From: a virus
Strand: one strand, 5' to 3'
Length of the DNA stretch: 20,030 nt
Virus record (IMG/VR): IMGVR_UViG_3300042355_000202
Coordinates: 1 to 20,030 of that record
The position numbers were made by a program, and so were the translations under genes. Shown one piece after another: positions 1 to 6,362 of the stretch (position 1 is the stretch's first letter; the number at the start of each line of letters is the position of its first letter). A model generated the notes under the pieces. It worked only from the letters and a program-made list of their open reading frames with translations. It did not search any database and was not told the DNA's origin.

Positions 1-23
1 TTAAGGCCAAGAATGGTAAGCAT
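1..23 (-). CDS. Possible start of a further gene, cut by the left edge
   Basis: An ATG on the minus strand at 23-21 opens a frame MLTILGL that runs off the window. It lies 29 bases after the previous stop and on the same strand, and the residues are hydrophobic, as at the start of a membrane protein. There is no ribosome site, and only seven full codons can be read, so this is tentative. In T7 the next genes would be the holin and terminase subunits. Confidence 0.25.
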
Positions 24-36
24 TGGTAATTACCAA
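23..36. other. 14-base perfect palindrome at a possible start codon
   Basis: TTGGTAATTACCAA is its own reverse complement and touches the possible ATG at 21-23. It could be a protein-binding site or a weak hairpin that affects translation of the gene beyond the left edge. It is AT-rich and short enough to arise by chance. Confidence 0.4.
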
Positions 37-52
37 GTAATGTTTAAAAAGA

Positions 53-361
53 TCAAGCCCAGGGCAAACCAGCAGCCTTGGTCGGCTGACGCTGTTCATC
101 AAGCTGAGCCTGGAGAGCGGCTTCGACTTCAGCCACCTTTTCTGCGCCAAGCTGGTCTTGGAGCCAACCCACAACGACTTCAGGGGTCAGTTCGCTAAAC
201 GGAATCATTTCGTCCTCAGGACGCTCCAGACCGATGGAACCGTATGCACCAGCTGCATAGGTGTCATCTTTGGCGTCAACGGTGTAATGCACGGTGTAAA
301 CGAAGCCGTCTTCGACTTCGCGTTCCATTTGGGCGATGTTCCAAGTGAATGTGGTAGACAT
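53..361 (-). CDS. Small conserved cyanophage-type protein, function unknown
   Basis: It has 102 residues, acidic, beginning MSTTFTWNIAQMEREVEDGF with VYTVHYTVDAKDDTY and GAYGSIGLERPEDEMIPF following, then an Ala/Gln/Glu-rich helix and the ending TKAAGLPWA. The first half looks like a small beta-rich domain. I recall close relatives in both T4-like and T7-like marine cyanophages near fibre genes, but no established role. No Shine-Dalgarno precedes the ATG, and a terminator lies just upstream, so its expression level may be low or come from read-through. The frame is on the same strand as all other genes and uses most of the available space. Confidence 0.8.
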   Translation of the reverse strand: MSTTFTWNIAQMEREVEDGFVYTVHYTVDAKDDTYAAGAYGSIGLERPEDEMIPFSELTPEVVVGWLQDQLGAEKVAEVEAALQAQLDEQRQPTKAAGLPWA

Positions 362-380
362 AAGTAAAGTGTGTATGGAG

Positions 381-410
381 AAAAAAAAGAGCCCACCGAT
401 TGGTAGGCTC
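381..410 (-). terminator. Intrinsic terminator between two small fibre-linked genes
   Basis: The minus strand reads GAGCCTACC-AATC-GGTGGGCTC followed by eight T's: a 9-bp stem (one G-U pair), a four-base loop and a U-tract. It ends only 20 bases before the next start codon (361), too close for an ordinary promoter in between, so the downstream gene probably depends on read-through. It may mark the end of the main structural transcript. Confidence 0.9.
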
Positions 411-427
411 AGGTGAGAGGGTTTAGA

Positions 428-439
428 GAGTAGGACTAC
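428..439. repeat. 12-base repeat at the stop of the small gene 436-672
   Basis: This is the second copy of GAGTAGGACTAC, covering the TAG stop codon (436-438). Here it also sits within a larger inverted repeat, GAGAGT/ACTCTC at 426-431 and 442-447, so the end of this transcript can fold into a short hairpin ahead of the stronger terminator at 381-410. Confidence 0.8.
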
Positions 440-672
440 GCACTCTCAAGAGCAGTCTTGATTTCCTCGGGAGAAGATGCCCCTTCAATCACATCCTGAA
501 TCAAGGCGTACTTGTCGCGGATGGCTTGGCGGGAGGCTTCAGCAGTCATGTGATCAGCGCCAGGGATTTGCTTCATGATCACCTCGTCGTAAGGCTTGAA
601 CTCCTCAGCCCGCATGGCGCGGCGCTTGTCGTGACCAATGGCTTTGGCTTTGTCTAAGTTGATGGTGATCAT
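436..672 (-). CDS. Small helical fibre-linked protein, function unknown
   Basis: It has 78 residues, charged and predicted mostly helical: MITINLDKAKAIGHDKRRAM near the start and EASRQAIRDKYALIQDVIEG in the middle. Similar small proteins occur beside fibre genes in cyanophages and are sometimes called tail fibre assembly-like; I cannot assign a function. It starts within the stop of the preceding gene (ATGA), which indicates translational coupling and supports its being real. Its stop codon lies in a 12-base repeat also found at the end of the long fibre gene, and a terminator follows 26 bases on. Confidence 0.8.
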   Translation of the reverse strand: MITINLDKAKAIGHDKRRAMRAEEFKPYDEVIMKQIPGADHMTAEASRQAIRDKYALIQDVIEGASSPEEIKTALESA

Positions 673-923
673 TGGGCTGCCTCCTTGGCGGCGAAGTAAG
701 CGTCGGCACCGATGCCGTAGCCGTCAGGGTTGCTGAAGTCTGCTTCCCAAGCATCGCGGAAGGTGCGGTCTTCGGGGATGTCAGCCACGTCAGCCAACAG
801 GTAAGGGACACCTGCAGGCACGTCCTTCTGAGCAACGTCCTCAATGGGAAGTTCGCCGGTGGGAATGATGACGGAGATGCCGCCGGATTCGTTTTGGAAG
901 ATGATGCGGTTCATGGTTGTCAT
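669..923 (-). CDS. Small fibre-linked protein, function unknown
   Basis: It has 84 residues and begins MTTMNRIIFQNESGGISVI, then IPTGELPIEDVAQKDVP and DIPEDRTFRDAWEADF. I recognise this as a type of small protein encoded next to fibre genes in marine cyanophages, possibly an assembly helper or a small structural part; no catalytic motif is visible. GAGGTGA is seven to eight bases before the first ATG and lies at the end of the upstream fibre gene, which supports this start over the ATG three codons in. The stop overlaps the next start as ATGA, so the two are probably translated together. Confidence 0.8.
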   Translation of the reverse strand: MTTMNRIIFQNESGGISVIIPTGELPIEDVAQKDVPAGVPYLLADVADIPEDRTFRDAWEADFSNPDGYGIGADAYFAAKEAAQ

Positions 924-932
924 GGGGTCACC

Positions 933-2387
933 TCAGCGGAAAATGGCGACAGTGTTTACCGGGTAATCAACATTCGTGCTATCTGCGTATCCACTATGCA
1001 GAGCTACTGACCCGGACTGCAATGCGGTAGATGTATTCTGTTTGATGTGCAAATGACCAAAAGCAGAATCGCTTACGCCTGTCGTTGCAGATCCCGCTGA
1101 TGCAACTACGGAATAGTTTGCGTCCGGCATTGCGTTTGTAAAATTAACCACAAATTGCCCTATCCCATTATCCGTAATACTGCTCACGTTGCCGCTTGCA
1201 CGGATGGACACGGTTGAAGTGCCGTTGAAGTTGACCCAGGCGCGAGCTGAATAAGACGGTGCCGATCCACTGGCGGTTGAAAGAGCAGCTGGAGAAGCGG
1301 CAGCCTGCCAAGTCGGCGCTGAACCCGAACCATTGCTGGTAAGAACCTGACCGCTCGATCCGTAGTTTGCACCAGCAAGACCCCATGCGCCGTTGCTGGC
1401 GAAGCGAAGGCGCTCATTGGCGGCACCATTTGTATAAAAACGCAGTGCATCTAGTGAATGTGTATATTCAATCAAACCTGCTCTTGCATCACTTGCGTCT
1501 CCAAAAGCAATGCCACTTTGGTCGGTCGAGCCAAGGCTAATGCCAGTTTTAGTGGCGCTGCTGTTGTTCCCGATGACTAAATCATCTACATCGGCATTTG
1601 CAAAGCTAGAAGACGTGCCAACTAACAGGCGCCCCGAGCTGTCGCACCTGAATCGCTCGCTACCACCAGTGTAGAAAAGTGTTGCCGCAGACTCACGGTT
1701 TTCAATAATCAAATCCGAACCAAAGAGGCTTATCTCACCTCCATCGCTCGCCGCCTCACCCGTCGTGCTATTTGTCAAACGCAATCGTGGGCTAGTTGCG
1801 TCATGTAAGACAAGGCGAGTGCCAGAATTGCCGCTAAACGAAGTAGAGCCAATCCCTAGTCCAGTTGACGTAAGGCGCATCCCAAAGACATCTGCGCTGT
1901 TGTAGGTGTAAAAGTCAAGGCTGTGAATGTTAGAACTGGCGCCTCTAAAACCTTGAATACTTGCCGACCGACCACTTGCACCGCCAAATCGAAGTATGCT
2001 TGTAGTTGCGTTATTGCCTGCATCGCTTTCAATGTAGACGGTAGAAGCCCCGCCTACTTTGGCGACATTTAGTTCGGCTTGAGGCCCACTAGTCCCCAGA
2101 CCTACTCGCCCACTGGAGTCAACAAATACGCGACCAGATCCGCCGGTGGTGATTGCAAACTGGTCAGCGCCGGGGCTGTAGATGCCGGTGTTGGTGTCGC
2201 CGGTGAAAGTAACGGTTGGGGCGCCAGCAGTGCCAAGTGCGTGGCTAACGATGCCGGTTGTCGCAATCGTCTGACTGCCGAAGTCCGGGCTGATCTTGGT
2301 ACCAGCAATGGCAGCAGAAGTATTAATATCAGCATTAACGATTGAGCCATCCGTGATGCTGTTTGTGTTAATTCGGGTAAGTGTCAT
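933..2387 (-). CDS. Second tail fibre-like / appendage protein
   Basis: It has 484 residues and lacks both the T7-type anchor and the S74 chaperone of the preceding fibre. The N-terminus (ITDGSIVNADINTSAAIAGTKI) resembles one or two units of the decapeptide repeat. Residues about 55-110 (NTGIYSPGADQ, then DSSGRVGLGTSGPQAELNV) are related to the shaft modules of the long fibre. Residues about 376-484 form a separate domain opening with SYSARAWVNFNGTSTVSIRA and ending GYADSTNVDYPVNTVAIFR, a C-terminal beta-rich domain I associate with cyanophage fibre proteins; it is the best candidate for receptor contact. AAAGGA lies a few bases before the ATG, supporting this start. It may be a distal fibre part joined to the long fibre, a second fibre, or a decoration; which one is not decidable here. 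Confidence 0.8.
   Translation of the reverse strand: MTLTRINTNSITDGSIVNADINTSAAIAGTKISPDFGSQTIATTGIVSHALGTAGAPTVTFTGDTNTGIYSPGADQFAITTGGSGRVFVDSSGRVGLGTSGPQAELNVAKVGGASTVYIESDAGNNATTSILRFGGASGRSASIQGFRGASSNIHSLDFYTYNSADVFGMRLTSTGLGIGSTSFSGNSGTRLVLHDATSPRLRLTNSTTGEAASDGGEISLFGSDLIIENRESAATLFYTGGSERFRCDSSGRLLVGTSSSFANADVDDLVIGNNSSATKTGISLGSTDQSGIAFGDASDARAGLIEYTHSLDALRFYTNGAANERLRFASNGAWGLAGANYGSSGQVLTSNGSGSAPTWQAAASPAALSTASGSAPSYSARAWVNFNGTSTVSIRASGNVSSITDNGIGQFVVNFTNAMPDANYSVVASAGSATTGVSDSAFGHLHIKQNTSTALQSGSVALHSGYADSTNVDYPVNTVAIFR
2088..2104 (-). repeat. 17-base exact match shared by the two fibre genes (copy in the second fibre)
   Basis: This is the partner of the copy at 3788-3804, 1700 bases away in the same orientation. 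Recombination between them would delete the end of the long fibre, including its S74 chaperone, and fuse the two genes, so the pair is also a possible instability point. Confidence 0.85.
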
Positions 2388-2417
2388 GGGTCAATCCTTT
2401 GGTTAATGGTGGTTAGG

Positions 2418-2429
2418 GAGTAGGACTAC
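2418..2429. repeat. 12-base repeat at the stop of the long fibre gene
   Basis: The plus strand reads GAGTAGGACTAC, which contains the fibre stop codon (CTA at 2426-2428, TAG on the minus strand) and a small dyad GTAG-GA-CTAC. The same 12 bases occur at 428-439, again covering the stop codon of a gene. A shared junction at the 3' ends of two fibre-related genes hints at module exchange. Confidence 0.8.
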
Positions 2430-5400
2430 TGGGCTTTAAGAGCTGCTACTTCAGCTTCCAGGGTTTCGATGCGTCCAATGGCTTCCTGTAGCGCAGCGGT
2501 CAACAAGGGGACAAGTTTGCTCTGATCGATGCCTTGGTAGACGGGGTTGCCGTCAGCATCCACTTCGTCTTTGGTGCCAGTGACAGCTTCAGGAACAACA
2601 GTCTGTGCTTCGTGAGCAATAAAGCCGTCTACCGTTCTCTCTGGCTCAGTAATGAAATTGAATTGACGCACTTCTAACTGGTTAATTCGATCAATCGCAC
2701 CTACCAGAGGAACAACGTTTTCTTTTAATCGATAATCAGAAGTGGTGTTGTATGCGACGCCCGTGGTTCCGTTCTGCGTGATGGAGCCAATCAACACGTT
2801 GCTTCTGGAAAAAGCCAAGAAACCAAATCCCGCTGTGCCAGCATTATTACCAAATTGAGATGCACCAGATGAAAAAAGAGCAATACCTGGATTTGGGTAT
2901 GTATCAGATGTAGTCCCGATGTAAACGGTGCCACTATTTGTAATCCTCATCCGCTCCGTCGGGCTGCTCGCTCCATCGGCGGTAGTGCTGAAGACCAGCC
3001 TGCCCGGCATGTCGTTGGCGCCAGGAGTGCCGTCTACTTCGGCTCGAATACTGGCTCCATTGGTTTCTAGATCTGTGCCGTCAGCGCCAGCAAAACGTAT
3101 TTCTCCTAGAGTGTTTCCGTTGGCGACTACTGTGAAATTACCTGCAGATCCGCCCTTTGCTTTTCCTAACGCAATAATCCCGCCGGAGTCAGCCGTGCTC
3201 CAGTCAATAAAGCTTGCATGAATAGCGGCTGTTGTATCAGAGGATTGAAATTTGGCCTGCGCTGATGAACCCACGCCATACGCAGTAGACGTGCCAATTA
3301 ATAGGCGTCCCGAAGCATCAATACGCATCCGTTCGCTTTCATTTAAATCAAAAGCAAGTTGCGGACTTGTGAAGTTTGTGCCGCCAATAGCTCGTATTGC
3401 TACTCTTCGCCCAGAAGTACCTGGGCGCCCCATACGTAATACTGCTTCTGGCGTTAAGGAAGTAGCGTTGTTTTCCAGGTCTAAAATATTAGATACGCCA
3501 TCAGTATCTAGTTTCACGTTAAGTGTTGCACTAGGGCTAGTAGTGCCAATCCCTACGTTGCCTGAGGAGTCAATGCGGATGCGACGAACGCTGTTCGTGA
3601 AAAAATCTAGAGGGTGATTGGTTGTTGTAAGAATTCGGGCTGAATCGTTGCCGTTTGCTGCTAGCTGCAGCTCTACACCAGAGGGGTTAATAGCTTGGAA
3701 ATACGTGTAGTCAGCCGTTGCGCTGCCCTCAACTCGTGCGTTTGTGCCAGAAGTTGATCCCTTTATGTGCAGCAGAGAGCTAGGGCTACTAGTCCCCAGA
3801 CCTAAGCGGCCACTGGAGTCCAGGCGCATCCGCTCGCTTGTTCCAATGCCAAAGACTAGGTTGGTAGCAGATCGAGTCGTAATCGCAAAATCAGTGTTGC
3901 CGCCGCCAGAGACGGCCTGATTAGCCGTACCAATGTCGCCTACAGCAGTGCCGTTATAAAGCCACGTTGCGTATGTGCCAGTTGTCCCGTTGCAAATGAG
4001 CGACTGACTAGCTTCAAAGCGGCCTGTTCCGTTGACATGGAATGTAGAGACCGGAGATGTGCCAACACCTACCTGTCCGCTGCTGTTAATAAACAACCGC
4101 CCAGTGCCATTAGTTGAGATGGCTACTTGGTCTTCACCAGGGCTATAAAGACCTGTATTGGCATCAAAGGTCAGGCTGGGAGTTGCAGCACTGCCAGATC
4201 CAAGATCGACAGTGAGGTTGCTACCAAGCTTTGCAGTCGTTACTGCACCGTTTTGAATTTTGGCAGTACTTACAGTGTCATCACTGGGGGTACCAATGTT
4301 CACCGTAGAACCCATGGTCACGATGAAGAACGGCGAGCTAGTAGCGGGTGCCTGACTAAAGACAATATCGTTGCCGTCAATGGCAAAGCCCTCGGCAGGT
4401 TGAGCAGTGCCGCTATTGGGCTTCTGCACCACACCGTTGATACTGGCGATTAGTTGCTGGGCAAACAACGGTGGATTGCTCAGTGTGAAGCGATAAGCCG
4501 TTCCGTTAAACGATGCACTGCCACCACCTGTGCCAGCCGAACTGGACAGAGTGTTGATGAAGAAGTTGCCAATCGACTGAACCTCTTCCCAGCTGCTGGT
4601 AGTACCGTCGTAAACCAGCATTTTGCCGGTGGTAGTGTTGAAAAACAGGTCACCAGCATCCAGATCAATAGTTGGGTTAGTAGTACCAACCCGATACCGA
4701 GCAAAGAAGTCGTTAATGTCATCGCTGAGTTGGATGATGTCCTCCTCCCGAGCAATGACCTTGTGGTAGGTATAAGTGTTAAGGGTGGTTGTGGTTTGCA
4801 CCTGCAAACCCATACCAACAGGCAGCGTGATGCCTTGCAGCGAGGCAGGGAAGCCACTGATGGTGACAGCCACAGCACCAGTGGTCTGTGCATTGGTGGC
4901 GACACCAGCACCGCTAATCACCAGGCCACCAGCGTCGGCAATGCTCACCACAGTCCCGGCGTTGTCGCTGGGGTCCGGGTTATCGGTCGGGAAACTGTTG
5001 CGGTTGGCAATAGCAACAAAGCCACCCAGGGCGTTCAGCAGGCCAACCGTCCAGTTGTTAACGGCACTGCTGGTCGGGATGTCGTTGGTGTTGCCGGGGG
5101 TGAGCGTTCCGCTGATGGTTTTGCCAGTCAGTTGATTTAGCTCAGAGGTTGATGTCGTCAGGCCATCCAGCTTGTTGATCTCATTGGCATCAGCAGTGAC
5201 GCCATCAAGAATGTTCAACTCAGCAGTTGACGACGTGATGCCATCGAGCGTTGCCACCTCAGCAGCAGTCAGCAGCGCAAAGGCAGCAGCAGCACCGGTC
5301 TGAGCACCAGCCAGGGTTTGCAGATCAGTATCTGCCAATGCAGTATTAGGAACAGAACTAGCAGTTAGTTTAGCTCCATCAATGCCACTAGCTAGTTTGA

Positions 5401-6331
5401 CATTAGTAATGGCGCCATCAGCCACCTTAGCAGTTGTGACGTTAGAATCAGCAATCTTTGCAGTTGTAACATTGCTGTCTGCAATCTTTGCAGTAGTGAC
5501 GTTAGCATCCAGAATCTTAACAGTTGTTACATTACCGTCTGCAATCTTGGCAGTGGTAACGTTGGAATCTGCGATCTTGGCAGTGGTTACGTTTGCGTCA
5601 AGGATCTTGGCAGTGGTAACTGCGTTGTTGGCAATATCAGTAGCAACAATTGTACCGTCTGCAATCTTGGCAGAAGTAACAGCACTATCGGCAATATCAG
5701 CAGTAACAATAGTGCCATCGGCAATCTTTGCAGACGTAACAGCACTGTCTGCAATCTTTGCTGTGGTTACATTGCTATCAGCAATTTTAGCGGTGGTGAC
5801 GTTACTATCAGCAATCATGGCTGTAGCAACCGTACCAGTGTCACCAGTGCTTACAAGTGTACCAGAAACATTAGGAAGGTTAATGGTACGATCTGCAGTA
5901 GGATCACCACCTAAAAGGGTGGTTTCATGAGCATCATCAGTGGTGCCTTCAAAAACAATACCTTTACCAGCAGCAAACTCAAGGTTACCAGTCATCGTGC
6001 CACCGGTGGAATCCACACGGCGAGCAACGGTTTCTTGAGTACTATACAGAATTTGATTGAAGTTATCGTTCAGATCCTGAGCACGGATAGCTGAACCGGC
6101 AAAGAAGGTAGACTGTAGATCATCAGTATTAGTATCCCGATAGATCCGAATCGCTACTCCAACTGCCGGTGCAGTCGTAAAAGAAATAGTTGTAGCGTTG
6201 GCAAGAGTGTATGCAGTTGTCAGAGTACCGTTAAGAGTTACCTTAATATCAGTCTCTTCAAGATATTCAAATGTAATTGAATAGTTCGTAGTTGAACCAT
6301 TCCCGGTGTATGTATTTTGAGTTACAGCCAT
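2426..6331 (-). CDS. Tail fibre with T7-type anchor, decapeptide repeats and C-terminal S74 chaperone
   Basis: This is the likely main receptor-binding fibre. It has 1301 residues (T7 gp17: 553). Residues 1-100 match the T7 fibre N-terminal domain that anchors to the adaptor/nozzle (FEYLEETDIKVTLNG, then ISFTTAP and AIRAQDLNDNFNQ). Residues 171-310 are fourteen exact 10-residue units (type AKIADSNVTT); 362-400 hold three 13-residue LDG-type units. From about 690 onward come modules of the type NTGLYSPGEDQ and DSSGRLGLGTSSP, common in fibre shafts. Residues 1198-1301 are an intramolecular S74 chaperone: Ser 1198 in SDYRLKE, then DGFIAHE, and a final coiled coil from about 1279. The family folds as a trimer and cleaves itself just before this Ser, so the mature fibre would end near residue 1197. 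A 31-base gap without a clear ribosome site precedes the start. Confidence 0.93.
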   Translation of the reverse strand: MAVTQNTYTGNGSTTNYSITFEYLEETDIKVTLNGTLTTAYTLANATTISFTTAPAVGVAIRIYRDTNTDDLQSTFFAGSAIRAQDLNDNFNQILYSTQETVARRVDSTGGTMTGNLEFAAGKGIVFEGTTDDAHETTLLGGDPTADRTINLPNVSGTLVSTGDTGTVATAMIADSNVTTAKIADSNVTTAKIADSAVTSAKIADGTIVTADIADSAVTSAKIADGTIVATDIANNAVTTAKILDANVTTAKIADSNVTTAKIADGNVTTVKILDANVTTAKIADSNVTTAKIADSNVTTAKVADGAITNVKLASGIDGAKLTASSVPNTALADTDLQTLAGAQTGAAAAFALLTAAEVATLDGITSSTAELNILDGVTADANEINKLDGLTTSTSELNQLTGKTISGTLTPGNTNDIPTSSAVNNWTVGLLNALGGFVAIANRNSFPTDNPDPSDNAGTVVSIADAGGLVISGAGVATNAQTTGAVAVTISGFPASLQGITLPVGMGLQVQTTTTLNTYTYHKVIAREEDIIQLSDDINDFFARYRVGTTNPTIDLDAGDLFFNTTTGKMLVYDGTTSSWEEVQSIGNFFINTLSSSAGTGGGSASFNGTAYRFTLSNPPLFAQQLIASINGVVQKPNSGTAQPAEGFAIDGNDIVFSQAPATSSPFFIVTMGSTVNIGTPSDDTVSTAKIQNGAVTTAKLGSNLTVDLGSGSAATPSLTFDANTGLYSPGEDQVAISTNGTGRLFINSSGQVGVGTSPVSTFHVNGTGRFEASQSLICNGTTGTYATWLYNGTAVGDIGTANQAVSGGGNTDFAITTRSATNLVFGIGTSERMRLDSSGRLGLGTSSPSSLLHIKGSTSGTNARVEGSATADYTYFQAINPSGVELQLAANGNDSARILTTTNHPLDFFTNSVRRIRIDSSGNVGIGTTSPSATLNVKLDTDGVSNILDLENNATSLTPEAVLRMGRPGTSGRRVAIRAIGGTNFTSPQLAFDLNESERMRIDASGRLLIGTSTAYGVGSSAQAKFQSSDTTAAIHASFIDWSTADSGGIIALGKAKGGSAGNFTVVANGNTLGEIRFAGADGTDLETNGASIRAEVDGTPGANDMPGRLVFSTTADGASSPTERMRITNSGTVYIGTTSDTYPNPGIALFSSGASQFGNNAGTAGFGFLAFSRSNVLIGSITQNGTTGVAYNTTSDYRLKENVVPLVGAIDRINQLEVRQFNFITEPERTVDGFIAHEAQTVVPEAVTGTKDEVDADGNPVYQGIDQSKLVPLLTAALQEAIGRIETLEAEVAALKAQ
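3788..3804 (-). repeat. 17-base exact match shared by the two fibre genes (copy in the long fibre)
   Basis: The sequence ACTAGTCCCCAGACCTA here is also present at 2088-2104 in the second fibre gene, and CACTGGAGTC follows a few bases on in both copies. Both encode the same place in a shaft module (SSGR-x-GLGTS-type). Exact DNA identity among otherwise diverged paralogous segments suggests gene conversion or module exchange. Confidence 0.85.
5132..5248 (-). repeat. Three 13-residue LDG-type repeats in the tail fibre
   Basis: Residues 362-400 read as three 13-residue units beginning LDGITSSTAELNI, LDGVTADANEINK and LDGLTTSTSELNQ, followed by a partial LTG. This is a shaft motif widespread in phage fibres. 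It lies directly after the decapeptide array and a short linker, suggesting a second shaft segment with a different pitch. Confidence 0.9.
5402..5821 (-). repeat. Fourteen in-frame 30-base (10-residue) repeats in the tail fibre
   Basis: Residues 171-310 of the fibre consist of fourteen consecutive 10-residue units with no spacers, for example AKIADSNVTT, AKIADSAVTS, AKILDANVTT and AKIADGTIVT. The frame and period are exact over 420 bases, but the codons differ between units, so the array is old or under selection for protein sequence rather than recently copied. Such units are expected to build a regular beta-rich trimeric shaft; copy number sets its length (inference). Confidence 0.95.
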
Positions 6332-6362
6332 TTACGCTAGGTAAGAAAAGGGAATGGGTGGA

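Noticed and set aside
4454-5140. Plus-strand open frame (228 codons) within the fibre gene
   Set aside because: It is a shadow of the repetitive fibre gene; the fibre reading has recognisable domains along its length.
5402-5821. Regular 30-base repeats as a possible CRISPR array
   Set aside because: The units are contiguous with no spacers, encode an in-frame 10-residue repeat and differ at synonymous sites.
5382-5930. Plus-strand frame with repeated hydrophobic SAI(F/L)AVVTL units, resembling a membrane protein
   Set aside because: It is the reverse-strand reading of the decapeptide array; its regularity comes from the repeat in the fibre.
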